This document shows positions 31,772 to 41,723 of a stretch of 64,000 nt of DNA, in pieces. The translations under genes were made by a program, and so were the position numbers. Source of the DNA: Clostridium bornimense (GTDB lineage: Bacteria; Bacillota; Clostridia; Clostridiales; Clostridiaceae); contig NZ_JAHLOD010000008.1 in assembly GCF_018917145.1 (NCBI RefSeq), forward strand, positions 1-64,000, in the 5' to 3' direction. The first letter of the stretch is position 1, and each line of letters begins with the position of its first letter. A model generated the notes under the pieces. That model was not told the origin of the DNA, did not search any database, and saw nothing but the letters and a program-made list of their open reading frames with translations.

Positions 31772-31983
31772 TTAGCAAAATATTGCTGTCCTATAGTCTG
31801 ACATTCTTATTTCGTTTAATTATTTTTCTTATTAATTCCTTAGTAAACTTATTAAAAATTCCATGCTGTCAAACTAATCCATATATAATTATTAACACCA
31901 GTTATCTTCATATATTTTATTTAAAGATTATTATACTTTTCAAGAAAAAACACTTCTGAATTTAATCAGAAGTGTTACTTAAA

Positions 31984-32355
31984 TTATATATTAAAATTTA
32001 TATTTAGTCTTTGAACTTTAATTTCTATATACTTTCCATCAAGATATGCATAATCATAAATATCTTCTTTTTCTAAATCAATATCTAAGATTGAATGAAT
32101 TTTTAGCGCATCAACATCCAATATACCTCTAATATAATATGAATAACTATTTCCTATTCTATAAAGTTCTTTTTTATTTTCTACTATTTCTTGCATTTCT
32201 AAATCGTCATATAATTCAATTTCAAAATTACAGGTATCCCCAATTTCCTTTTGCACACCACAATTCACAAATCCCGTAATCATTGTATCATTCGTTTTTA
32301 TTGTAACTTCTTCACCATCTTCATCTATTTTTTCTATAACTCCATTATATATCAT
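31984..32355 (-). CDS. Probable immunity protein of the full-length toxin
   Basis: The 123-residue acidic protein begins 18 bases after the toxin stop and has an AGGAGGAATTTT site. The first half is beta-rich (GVIEKIDEDGEEVTIKT), the second contains many Asp and Glu. I see no known domain. The assignment comes from its position directly behind a polymorphic toxin, where the cognate immunity protein is expected. Confidence 0.6.
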   Translation of the reverse strand: MIYNGVIEKIDEDGEEVTIKTNDTMITGFVNCGVQKEIGDTCNFEIELYDDLEMQEIVENKKELYRIGNSYSYYIRGILDVDALKIHSILDIDLEKEDIYDYAYLDGKYIEIKVQRLNINFNI

Positions 32356-32373
32356 AAAATTCCTCCTATTCTG

Positions 32374-34014
32374 TTAATCAACTGGATTAATTACAGGTAT
32401 ATTTTTACCATTAATCATTTTCCAGAAATCTTTGCCACTTTCAGTATGAAAAGTAGTAATAAACCCATCATTATTAGTATCAACAAATGCAAACTTTGGC
32501 TTTCCTTTACTTGTATTCCCCATAAACTCAATATATCCTGTTCTTATCTCACCTTTATACTCATATTTAATTTTATAACCATCATTGATTACACTTCTTG
32601 CGCCATCTAAATATTCATCAGCATTGGAATATATACCTTTAAACTCATTTCCATGCTTTTCAAAATGGCCAACTAATTTTTCTTTTGATGCAAAGTTAGG
32701 ATTACTTATCCCCTCAGCTACCCCACTCTCAAACTCAACAAAACTCTTATATCCAGAAGCTTCCCTAGCTATCCTACTTTCTTCAATATTTTTAAGTATT
32801 TGCTCCTTCATCGCAGTACTCTTACTAACATCTCCTATGTCAGTAGCACTTATCCACTGCGTGAACTTATCATTTTCCCTTATATCCAGTATTTCATCAT
32901 AATTTACATTTTTCAATACTTTTCCATACTGTACTTTATCTAAACCTTTTAAGTAATTACTATATTCCTCTTTAGTCATTCCATATGGTATATCATATTT
33001 TCCACTTGCTACATCTTTCCAATACTTATTATACCGCTTTACATTATCTATTTCATCACTTATATTTCTTATACCCTTAGCTAAATTCTTTCCTTTTGAA
33101 TATGTAATTCTTCCACCTTGATAAAATGCTAATGCTACTAAAGGATTTACCCCCGCTTCTTCCATTGCTAAGCTTGCGCCATAGCTTACTGCATTTACTG
33201 CTGTTTCCTTTGCCAATATCTTTGTTGCTTCTCCCAGGCCTTCTTTTACTAACTTACCTCCTATTTTTGTTCCATCTCCTACAAAAGGTATTACTGATAT
33301 AGCACATAACCCTCTTTCTAACCCGCTTAATCTTCTGCCCGTTATTAGATCTTCTCCTACTATACATTCTATTATTCCCTTTGCATCTCCCACTACTGGA
33401 ATTATATCTATTAATAATGATGTGCCTTTCTTCCATCCTACTTCGTAGTCAAACTGTCCATTTTCCACTATTATCTTTATGTAATCGGTTACTTCTTCGT
33501 TATATTCTACCCCTTGTTCTTTACAAAGTTCCTTAAATCCATCATACTGTGTTTGTATTACCTCTGAAACAGTACCATAAGAAAGCAAATCCTCAAAACC
33601 TATTTTACTTTTTACAATGTCGTACTTGTGTTGTATACCATTATCATATATTGTTACTTCTTCTGTTATTCCTAATGTGTTTGGCACTTTAAAATCTTCT
33701 ACTTTTAATTTTCCTAGTCTTTCTAGTATCTTTTCCTCTTCTCTATAAAAATGACTATCTACAGCATCATAATATTCATATACTAAGTTTCCAAACTCAT
33801 TGTAGTCTTGCGCTACTTCACGCAACTTTTCAAATTCTCTTTTCATTGGAGTATATGCAAGACCTGCTAATTCTGAATGTTTATCTATCTCATCTATAGC
33901 TTTTTCTATTATCTTCTCGGCTTGAATTAAATTCCAAACAGTGTTTGTTATTTTCTCTCGAGCCATATTTGCTTTTGTTTGTATTACCTCCTCATCAAGA
34001 TAAAAATCTCTCAA
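32374..34014 (-). CDS. Polymorphic toxin with pre-toxin TG domain and BECR-like nuclease tip
   Basis: Residues 1-130 are a helical N-terminal region like those of LXG/WXG-type secreted toxins. Around residues 200-250 is a pre-toxin TG domain (DIIPVVGDAKG, then GLERGLCAISVIPFVGD). A linker at about 393-425 is shared with two downstream fragments. The last 110 residues (LVGHFEKHGNEF, then GFITTFHTESGKDFW) look like a BECR-fold ribonuclease tip, which is an inference. It is probably exported by the type VII system to inhibit neighbours. The start is TTG at 34014 with GGAGGG six bases upstream. The immunity gene follows. Confidence 0.78.
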   Translation of the reverse strand: MRDFYLDEEVIQTKANMAREKITNTVWNLIQAEKIIEKAIDEIDKHSELAGLAYTPMKREFEKLREVAQDYNEFGNLVYEYYDAVDSHFYREEEKILERLGKLKVEDFKVPNTLGITEEVTIYDNGIQHKYDIVKSKIGFEDLLSYGTVSEVIQTQYDGFKELCKEQGVEYNEEVTDYIKIIVENGQFDYEVGWKKGTSLLIDIIPVVGDAKGIIECIVGEDLITGRRLSGLERGLCAISVIPFVGDGTKIGGKLVKEGLGEATKILAKETAVNAVSYGASLAMEEAGVNPLVALAFYQGGRITYSKGKNLAKGIRNISDEIDNVKRYNKYWKDVASGKYDIPYGMTKEEYSNYLKGLDKVQYGKVLKNVNYDEILDIRENDKFTQWISATDIGDVSKSTAMKEQILKNIEESRIAREASGYKSFVEFESGVAEGISNPNFASKEKLVGHFEKHGNEFKGIYSNADEYLDGARSVINDGYKIKYEYKGEIRTGYIEFMGNTSKGKPKFAFVDTNNDGFITTFHTESGKDFWKMINGKNIPVINPVD

Positions 34015-34124
34015 CCCATTCCCTCCACTATTGATTTATTTTTATTTATAATACAATTAATTACATCATATAATTAACCTTATTTGTATAATTTTGTAAT
34101 ATATGTATAAATTTTAAAACTACT

Positions 34125-34271
34125 TGCAATATTGCTAATTTAGATAATGTATCTAAAGTAGTAGCTTCTTATACAGTTATTAAGAATGGTAGTTTAGCTA
34201 ATATATCTATTCTCGATAATTATCTTTTCGATAACTTACTAAATATTGACTTTAATAATAACGAAACTTAA
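34125..34271 (+). pseudogene. Possible C-terminal gene remnant on the plus strand
   Basis: 48 codons read as natural protein (NIANLDNVSKVVASYTVIK, then NISILDNYLFDNLLNIDF) and end in a stop, but there is no start codon or ribosome binding site. It may be the tail of a gene lost when the toxin locus was rearranged. The rest of the 34015-34330 gap holds nothing I can support. Confidence 0.3.
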
Positions 34272-34329
34272 AAAAATCTAACGCCTTTTAGGCAAATAAT
34301 CTTTCTGATAATTAAAAAATAAAATAATA

Positions 34330-34363
34330 ACCCTCGACAATACAAATTATCATTGTCGAGGGT
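34330..34363. terminator. Terminator after the metalloprotease gene
   Basis: ACCCTCGACAAT pairs perfectly with ATTGTCGAGGGT across 10 bases; a T-rich stretch follows on the minus strand. Confidence 0.85.
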
Positions 34364-34417
34364 TTCATAGTAAAATCAAAACATGATCTTTTAAAAAACC
34401 ACCATAAAAATTATTTT

Positions 34418-37400
34418 TTACTTACCATTTCTTTTAAATATCTTAATTAAGCTTCCCAATAATAATGATACAATTAATCCAATACCTACATATATTAACG
34501 TTTTACTGGATTCTTTATCTTCCCTTGTATCATTTTCTTTAAATGAATTTTCATTATCATTGTTTTCAGAATAAGTTATAGATTCATTTACTTCTACATC
34601 ATTTGATATATCTTTTTCTTCATCTACATTTATATCACTAGCAATATTAGCACTTTCATTAACAGCATTTTTATTAGTATCAACTTTATTTTCTTTGTTA
34701 GCCACTGTATTAACTATTGTATTTTTTACTTCACTATTTACAACAGTATTAGATACTTTATCTTTATCTAATATATTACCATTAGGCTTATTGCTTTCAT
34801 TATCATTAGGTTTATTTGTTTCATTTCTATCTGGTTTTGATATTTCCGGTGCAGTTACTGGAGCACTTACTATTGTAATATTAACTTCAACATCACAAGC
34901 AACACCATCTCTACGTAATAATCTTACAGTAATAGCATGTCTTCCTGGAGTAGTTGGTACTTCTCCTATGATTTGTCTACCTATGTATAATGAATCGTCC
35001 TCTAGTACAATACTATTCAAAATCATTGATTCAATATCAGTTGAATTTTTATCATAAACAAAAGTATTTTGAGAAAGATTTACTTCAGGTTTTTTCTTTG
35101 TACCTTTATAAATAACTGTTGGTTTCATTTCCTTTATAACTTCTTCTTTTACAATTGGATCTCCTACTGGGTTACCTTTTTCAGTTTTCTGAATTGTTGT
35201 TACCTTCTTTACTCCTGCCTGCCCTTTTTCTGTTCTAGTTTCTCCTATATACAGATTTGCATCTTCTTTTTCTATAACCTTTATTGGAATCTTAACATTA
35301 TCATCTACTGTTACAATTTCACCTTCTATTTTCTTTGTACCCTTATAGATAATTGTTGGCTTCATTTCTTTTATAACATCTTCTTTTACAATTGGATCTC
35401 CTACTGGATTACCTTTTTCAGTTTTCTGAATTGTTGTTACCTTCTTTACTCCTGCTTGTCCTAACTCTGTTCTAGTTTCTCCTATATACAAATTTGCATC
35501 TTCTTTTTCTATAACTTTTATTGGAATCTTAACATTATCATCTACTGTTACAATTTCACCTTCTATTTTCTTTGTACCTTTATAGATAACTGTTGGTTTC
35601 ATTTCCTTTATAACTTCTTCTTTTACAATTGGATCTCCTACTGGATTACCTTTTTCAGTTTTCTGAATTGTTGTTACCTTCTTTACTCCTGCCTGTCCTT
35701 TTTCTGTTCTAGTTTCTCCTATATACAGATTTGCATCTTCTTTCTCTATAACCTTTACTGGAATCTTTACATTATCATCTACTGTTACTATTTCACCTTC
35801 TATTTTCTTGGTTCCTTTGTAGATGATTGTTGGCTTCATTTCCTTTATTATTTCTTCTTTTACAATTGGATCTCCTACTGGGTTTCCCTTTTCTGTTTTT
35901 TGAATTGTTGTTACTTTCTTAATTCCTTCTTGTCCTTTTTCTGTTCTAGTTTCACCTATGTACAGATTTTTATCTTCTTTCTCTATAACCTTTACTGGAA
36001 TCTTTACATTATCATCTACTGTTACTATTTCACCTTCTATTTTCTTGGTTCCTTTGTAGATGATTGTTGGTTTCATCTCTTGTATCTTCTCTATTGTAAC
36101 TTTAGGTTCTCCTACTACAACACCATCTTCTGTTCTCCAAATCTTAGTAACTCTTTCGATACCTTCAATTCCTTTTTCAATACGAGTTTCATCTTCCCAT
36201 AACTTATCATCAGTTTTACTTATGGTAGTTGAAGAAATCTTATTTTCTGTTACTTCTTTCTTTTCACCAATAACTACATCTTTATAAATAGAGCTTCTAA
36301 AATCATCGGTACTTTTTAAATAATACTGTAATATCTCTTTCTTTAATGTTTCTACCTTATTTACCCCTTGATTTATATCATTTATATTATACTTTTTATT
36401 AATTTTCATTGTAGCTAAATCTGCTTCAACTGCAACATCCATCTTCTCTTGTAACTCTTTATAGTCAGAAAAAATATCTGTCTTTTTTAACTTCGATATT
36501 TTGTTTTTTCTAATTGCAAACATATCCTTTTTAAATGAAGCTAAATTGCCATTGTACTCATTTAAAATTTTATTTAATGCTTCTTCATCATTCTTATATT
36601 GATTAGAAATATAAGCTACCATACCATTGCTATAACCATATTGTGCTAATATTTCATAAGCATTTCTCTTAAATGTTATTTCCCCAACAGCACCTGAATT
36701 ATTTTGCATAGCTGCATAAATTGGATTAAATAAAGGTACTACATAATATCCATTATCCGTTACTGTTCCTGTTGTTAATATTCCATTAACCTTAGTTCTT
36801 CCTGATACTATGTTATTATCAATTAAATCATCAATAGTATTTAATCTTTCTGCTGTTTCTTTACTTATATTTTTGAAAGTATCATTAACTATACCAGTTT
36901 TTTTAGAATCTTGTGTTAAAGTTATTTGATTATATAATATAGCCTTGTCTTCTGCACTTTGTTTTAATGAACTCAAAGCTTCTACATAATCTAATGTATA
37001 TATAACATCCATTAATCCTTTCATGTACTGCTGCATATCATCCTCTGTCTTAAATCTTTCTGGTGATTTATTTTGTATTCTTTCATCCCCTAGTTCATAA
37101 GACAAATTTAAATTAAATATTGGTTCTGTTATTAAAGAACCTCCATTGTTATTTATAGTTTCAAATAAACCTCTAGCATAGGTTTCCGCACCTTTTCCTG
37201 TTCTTCTATCATATCCATTTAGCCAAATTTTGTTATCTAAAATATGTGTTACTTCATGAGTATAAGTTTCTTGTCCTCTATCAGTTAATGATTTAGATAA
37301 AAACAGGTTAATACAATCATTTGTTCCTGCTTGTCCCTCTGCCATCATATATTGTGAATAAAAACCTAAAGGTGTAATAAACTCACGAACCCCAAGTAAT

Positions 37401-38656
37401 GCCTTACTTCCTGTTTCCTCTGACCATAGCTTTTCCATAATATCAGCTTTACCATAGTTTAATAAACTATCAATTACAATTATGTTTCTTATTTCTGAAA
37501 ACTTATTATTAACCTTACTTATTCTATACCAAAAATCTATAAAGGCTTCTTGCTTTTTAGCTGTTTTCTCTAAATCTCCTCTTAAATCTTCCATTGTTAT
37601 ATTATCTTTATTTTCAAAATATGTATCTACTAAACCATATGTAACAGTACTCATAGTACTAATTGCATAAATACTCTTATCACTAACTGCTAGCAATGGG
37701 ATTAAGTGCGACTTTAGTCTATCATCATTTACCATCTTATTATATATAGAAGTTTCTCCAAAGTTGCTATTACCTTCAACTATCCATGCTTTACTTGTTT
37801 TCTTAAACCAATCAGATGCAGATTTTTCTGTTGTATATTTTTCTACTGCCTTATTAATAAAATCTAATATATTCTTTTCACCTGTAATAGGGGCAATTTG
37901 ATTAGTATATGTTCTTATATTATTTTTAAGTTCTAAATCTGAATAACTTAAGTTTCCTATACCTATTACAGAATCTAATGTACTATAAGTTATACCTTGA
38001 ACCCCTGCATTATATAATATTAAATCTTTTGCACTTTCATTTCCAAAAGTAAAGCTATATTGTTTTTCTAAATAAGTTAATGCTAATAATATATTAGTTT
38101 TATATCTACGAACATATTTTGCTTCAGCATATGTTGAGTTAGTAATTATTTTTTTTAAAGTTGGTCTTAAATCAGCCTTTACTTTATCAAAACTTGACTC
38201 TAAATCAAGTCTAGTCATATATAATGTTCTAAGTGCACTTTTTATTTCTTCTTGTTTTGGCTCTCTTTTATATTCATTTCTTAACTTATTAGTAATATTG
38301 TATATATCATCAGATCTTTCATAAGCGTTTAAGCTATCATACAAATCTTCGTATTTAATATCATTCAACTCATCAAAAATTTCATCTATTATTTTATCGG
38401 CTTCCTCTGGCGTAACCAATGCATCTACATTCACTGTATTTATCTTTGTATCTTCTGATAATTCATTTGAAAATTCCTCCATAGAATTTTCATAATTAGA
38501 TACTTCCTTAAAACTTTGAACTGCAGATGCTGCAGATACTACTACTGGTGAAACTAATGACACCGAAAGTACTACTGATACTAATCCCATTGTAGTTTTT
38601 CTAAGAGCATACTTTATAACTCTTTTTTCATTCTTCTTTTGTAATAGTTTTTTCAT
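34418..38656 (-). CDS. M26-type zinc metalloprotease with G5 repeats, cell-surface
   Basis: From the Met at 38656 (AAAGGA site; the frame also allows 38695) the protein has 1412 residues. It begins with a YSIRK-like signal peptide (YALRKTTMGLVSVVLS). The zinc site HEVTH is at residues 467-471 with a glutamate 20 residues on (GKGAETYARGL), the HExxH-plus-E arrangement of M26 IgA protease / ZmpC enzymes. Five G5 domains follow at about 815-1186, then a Pro/Asn-rich region and a membrane helix with a basic tail (IKIFKRNGK). No LPXTG sortase motif precedes that helix. It probably cuts host glycoproteins or immunoglobulins, but the target is unknown. It is a single-gene unit. Confidence 0.82.
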   Translation of the reverse strand: MKKLLQKKNEKRVIKYALRKTTMGLVSVVLSVSLVSPVVVSAASAVQSFKEVSNYENSMEEFSNELSEDTKINTVNVDALVTPEEADKIIDEIFDELNDIKYEDLYDSLNAYERSDDIYNITNKLRNEYKREPKQEEIKSALRTLYMTRLDLESSFDKVKADLRPTLKKIITNSTYAEAKYVRRYKTNILLALTYLEKQYSFTFGNESAKDLILYNAGVQGITYSTLDSVIGIGNLSYSDLELKNNIRTYTNQIAPITGEKNILDFINKAVEKYTTEKSASDWFKKTSKAWIVEGNSNFGETSIYNKMVNDDRLKSHLIPLLAVSDKSIYAISTMSTVTYGLVDTYFENKDNITMEDLRGDLEKTAKKQEAFIDFWYRISKVNNKFSEIRNIIVIDSLLNYGKADIMEKLWSEETGSKALLGVREFITPLGFYSQYMMAEGQAGTNDCINLFLSKSLTDRGQETYTHEVTHILDNKIWLNGYDRRTGKGAETYARGLFETINNNGGSLITEPIFNLNLSYELGDERIQNKSPERFKTEDDMQQYMKGLMDVIYTLDYVEALSSLKQSAEDKAILYNQITLTQDSKKTGIVNDTFKNISKETAERLNTIDDLIDNNIVSGRTKVNGILTTGTVTDNGYYVVPLFNPIYAAMQNNSGAVGEITFKRNAYEILAQYGYSNGMVAYISNQYKNDEEALNKILNEYNGNLASFKKDMFAIRKNKISKLKKTDIFSDYKELQEKMDVAVEADLATMKINKKYNINDINQGVNKVETLKKEILQYYLKSTDDFRSSIYKDVVIGEKKEVTENKISSTTISKTDDKLWEDETRIEKGIEGIERVTKIWRTEDGVVVGEPKVTIEKIQEMKPTIIYKGTKKIEGEIVTVDDNVKIPVKVIEKEDKNLYIGETRTEKGQEGIKKVTTIQKTEKGNPVGDPIVKEEIIKEMKPTIIYKGTKKIEGEIVTVDDNVKIPVKVIEKEDANLYIGETRTEKGQAGVKKVTTIQKTEKGNPVGDPIVKEEVIKEMKPTVIYKGTKKIEGEIVTVDDNVKIPIKVIEKEDANLYIGETRTELGQAGVKKVTTIQKTEKGNPVGDPIVKEDVIKEMKPTIIYKGTKKIEGEIVTVDDNVKIPIKVIEKEDANLYIGETRTEKGQAGVKKVTTIQKTEKGNPVGDPIVKEEVIKEMKPTVIYKGTKKKPEVNLSQNTFVYDKNSTDIESMILNSIVLEDDSLYIGRQIIGEVPTTPGRHAITVRLLRRDGVACDVEVNITIVSAPVTAPEISKPDRNETNKPNDNESNKPNGNILDKDKVSNTVVNSEVKNTIVNTVANKENKVDTNKNAVNESANIASDINVDEEKDISNDVEVNESITYSENNDNENSFKENDTREDKESSKTLIYVGIGLIVSLLLGSLIKIFKRNGK
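35098..36046 (-). repeat. Four near-identical 237-bp repeats encoding G5 domains
   Basis: Four copies of a 79-residue unit (starting IEGEIVTVDDNVKIP, ending KPTIIYKGTKK) differ at only a few positions, such as GQAGVKK against GQEGIKK. A fifth, more diverged unit precedes them. Such identity suggests recent duplication or gene conversion, and copy number is likely to vary between strains. Confidence 0.9.
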
Positions 38657-39040
38657 CTCATTATTCCTTTCTTTATATAGCTTCAAGTCTTTCATTATAT
38701 CTAAGAGATTACATTTATTTTAAAATCATTAAAACCATATGCTTCCAATTAAATATACATATTTTTATAATCTAAAAGAAGTCTATAATTACTATATTTT
38801 TCGTATTTTTATAAGTTAACTTTATATTTTTATAAAATTGATTTAATTTTTTATAAATATTATCAATAAAAATGAATTCTGTAGCAAATTTTCAAACTTA
38901 AACAAATAATTTGTCTAACTATTAGATGTCATATAATAATGTCATGCAAATTTGCTAAAAACTAAGTGTATTAAAATAAACCCACTAAAATCAAAAATAA
39001 TCTTAATGGGTTTATAAAAATTCTTTATACTTATTAAACC
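38657..39040. other. Intergenic region upstream of the metalloprotease
   Basis: This 384-bp AT-rich stretch holds the upstream region of the protease and the terminator of the ParA operon. TAGCAAATTT near 38882 and AAATTTGCTA near 38948 are inverse copies and could form a long-range hairpin. I see no gene here. Confidence 0.4.
38970..39013 (-). terminator. Terminator of the parA operon
   Basis: A 14-bp stem (AAACCCATTAAGAT with ATTTTAGTGGGTTT, two wobbles) is followed by TATTTTAA on the minus strand. Confidence 0.75.
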
Positions 39041-39496
39041 CTATACCAAATTACTACTTTTCAACGCCTTATCCCTTTTTTCAGCTTTCACAAAATAATT
39101 AATATCCTTAACTATTTCTTTTTTAGTTTTGTTAATGTATTTTACTTCTTCTGGTTTATACAAAATATTATATATCACATTAAGCTCCAGCTTCGTTAAC
39201 TTTTCCTTTTTATTACTAGATAGCTTGTCCCATTCTTCTTCAACATTTATACTAGGTTTTACAAAGGAAAGTTCATATTTTTTTATATCATTGCCTTTAT
39301 TTATATCCCTCAATATATTTTCTAACTTATCATTATCATTTTCTTTTTTCTCCTTAATTTCATTATTATCATACTCGTTTAAGTTCTTTATAATCTTATT
39401 TATTACTGCAACATCCCTCTTGCTGCCTATAAGTACACATATAGATTTATATTTATTTAAGCTTTCAATCATTTCATCACTAGAAATTTTCTTCAT
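39041..39496 (-). CDS. Small basic protein partnered with ParA
   Basis: This lysine-rich 151-residue protein overlaps the end of parA by four bases (ATGA), so the two are translationally coupled. It has no recognisable helix-turn-helix or ParB nuclease motif, and I cannot assign a family. By position it is the candidate DNA-binding or adaptor partner of the ParA ATPase. The middle is very rich in Glu, Asn and Lys and looks disordered. Confidence 0.6.
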   Translation of the reverse strand: MKKISSDEMIESLNKYKSICVLIGSKRDVAVINKIIKNLNEYDNNEIKEKKENDNDKLENILRDINKGNDIKKYELSFVKPSINVEEEWDKLSSNKKEKLTKLELNVIYNILYKPEEVKYINKTKKEIVKDINYFVKAEKRDKALKSSNLV

Positions 39497-40356
39497 TCTT
39501 TTTTCCCCTCAATATCCTTAATTCTATCTTCAATTTCATCAACTAACTTTGCAAACTCTTTATTACAACTTGGCTTACCTTCCTCTAAGCTATCAGAAAT
39601 TTCTTTATAATCCAATATTACTGTCTTGAATAAATGATACTTATCCCCGATTCTTTGTCTAAACTTATCTGTATTCACTTGAGTTTTTTTCTTATATTCA
39701 AATACTCCCAATAATTCTGGTTGCTTTCCAAATGCAGCTTTTGCCACATCATCTTCACCTTTCAAATACTTATTATAAAACTTATCTAAAAGTTCTTTAT
39801 AATGACTTATTCCATTAGTACTAATAGAATCCATTATTGTTGGTATTATATAATAATCAGAAACAAGAAAAGATGCTAATGTAATTATGTTATTGCTTGG
39901 TGGGCAGTCAAAAATAATATAATCGAACCTTTCTTCTAGTTTGCTATGTTCTATAAACTTCTTCATCATCATCACATCATGTACTTCTCTTCGCATATTC
40001 AAACATTGAATATCTAATCCACCTTTATCATACAAATAACTAGACGGAATAAACTTAACTTCCCCATTGTCTTTAATTAGTTTATCAACATCAAGAGTCA
40101 AGTCATCAAAAATACCCTGTCTTGCTGCTCTATAATATATGTCAACAACATAGTTTAGTGTCTCATCATTGGGCAAATTAGAAAAATCATCATTTGTTTT
40201 TGCATTATAACATATTTCCGATAACGAAGACTGTGGATCTAAATCTATCATTAATACTTTTTCCCCTCGTTTTGTTAATATACATCCCATATTGTAAGCA
40301 AAAGTTGTTTTACCCACACCACCTTTATAATTGCCAATAAATATTTTCCTAGACAT
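39493..40356 (-). CDS. ParA/Soj-family ATPase
   Basis: The deviant Walker A motif NYKGGVGKTTFAYN, the Walker A' region MIDLDPQSSLSE and the FDCPPSNN motif place it in the ParA/MinD group. These ATPases position DNA or protein cargo. The start at 40356 (MSRKIFIGNYKGG) has GGGAG six bases upstream; a Met four codons earlier lacks a site. It is not next to the chromosome origin genes and has no ParB, so it may be left from a plasmid or mobile element. No centromere-like repeats were recognised in the 40357-40645 gap. Confidence 0.85.
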   Translation of the reverse strand: MSRKIFIGNYKGGVGKTTFAYNMGCILTKRGEKVLMIDLDPQSSLSEICYNAKTNDDFSNLPNDETLNYVVDIYYRAARQGIFDDLTLDVDKLIKDNGEVKFIPSSYLYDKGGLDIQCLNMRREVHDVMMMKKFIEHSKLEERFDYIIFDCPPSNNIITLASFLVSDYYIIPTIMDSISTNGISHYKELLDKFYNKYLKGEDDVAKAAFGKQPELLGVFEYKKKTQVNTDKFRQRIGDKYHLFKTVILDYKEISDSLEEGKPSCNKEFAKLVDEIEDRIKDIEGKKE

Positions 40357-40645
40357 AATATCTCCCATTAATAGTGTTTACTAATACCTATTAACATAAA
40401 TTTAATTTTATACCTACAATAATATTTCCATTGTATATAAATTTATATTTCATCAACTAATTCTTAAAATTATTTCTTTATATCTAAATTTTCCTCTTCT
40501 AACTCATCTAACCCTTCTCTGTAATCAAATTTCAAAACAATTCTAAATCCTTTCCAAATACAATAATTAATCAAAAATCGGTTAGAATAACTATATGATT
40601 AATTGCTTATCATAATAAAATATTAATAACACTGAGGTATTACAA

Positions 40646-41630
40646 ATGAAAAAAATCATGAAATTTTATTCTATTTTATTATTTACTATAATCCTTTTGC
40701 TTACTTATCCAATAGATACTTCACCCAATGCGCAGCTTATGGCAGATTCTGATATCAACTTTACAAATACCGATAACTCTTATATAAAAAACACTATAGT
40801 TCCTAAATCTCTTTATGTGATTTCAGAAAATAATATGACTAATGCAGAAAAGACTATGATTGCAACACTTCAGGGAGGTATAGCTTCAAAATCTGAAACT
40901 CAGATTTATATTTTAAGTCCTAGTGAACCTGATTATGAAATATGGCTTAAATCATTCTACAGTAATCGAACTGCCTAGCGATAAATTTATGCCATTAAGA
41001 GATTATGCAATTCTCTCCAAATCATTAATATTTTACGAAGAAGATGTAAACGATAGTTCATTTAGAGAAAAGATTTTCAGCTCTATGGATGAAGGAGGAA
41101 GAATATTAGGCTGGGGACCCGATGAACACACAAATGTATCGATTTCTTCAAAATATGGAATAGATATGATTGCTGCTGACTGGTCCTACAATCTTTCTGT
41201 ATTAAGTTCATATAAATGTAGTCCTCAAAGTCAAAAGATTGATAATAATTTTAAAGAAGAAGATGGTGTTCATTATGTTACATTTATTATGTCTGATGGT
41301 GATAATATGCAATGGCTCCTTGGAAGCAATTTCACCATGAAAAACTGGTCAAATAATAAACCTATTATTTCCTGTCGTGATTTACTTTGGAGTGGATTAG
41401 AAGATGAGGATCAACTTATTACTAATATTTATACTAAAATAAACTCTGGTTATACCAATATTAAAGATCCAAATTCCTATACATTTGTATATGTTCACGT
41501 ATGGAGTAATACTATGGATAATGTTAATAATGTTGTAAATAAATTAAATAAGAATTCAAAAGTAAGAATTGTATCTCCAGATACTTTTATAAAATTAATA
41601 ATAAACAATGTACCCCATGTTGATACTTAA
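40646..41630 (+). pseudogene. Broken GxGYxYP-family putative glycoside hydrolase
   Basis: The first frame (40646-40978) has a signal peptide and a start typical of a secreted protein, and ends abruptly in EIWLKSF followed by unrelated residues. The second frame takes over at about 40950 with IELPSDKFMPLRDYAI and contains the SDGDNMQWLLG stretch seen in the GxGYxYP family. A frameshift joins them. The total is shorter than complete members, and the end after DTFIKLI is also cut, so there has been loss as well. It lies beside the ancestral ssrA terminator, outside the inserted element. Confidence 0.7.
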
Positions 41631-41723
41631 ACTTATATATTTTTTTAGTGACAATTCGTTTTGTGCAAAATATTGTATCTATCAATTTTACTTATTTCAC
41701 ATAAATTTTTCTTTAACTAAAAT

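Noticed and set aside
35069-36202. Plus-strand frames rich in Cys, Tyr and Phe
   Set aside because: They are the antisense of the G5 repeats, have no ribosome binding sites and owe their openness to the repeated coding sequence opposite.
40357-40645. Centromere-like repeats for the ParA operon
   Set aside because: No iterated motif could be found in the gap.
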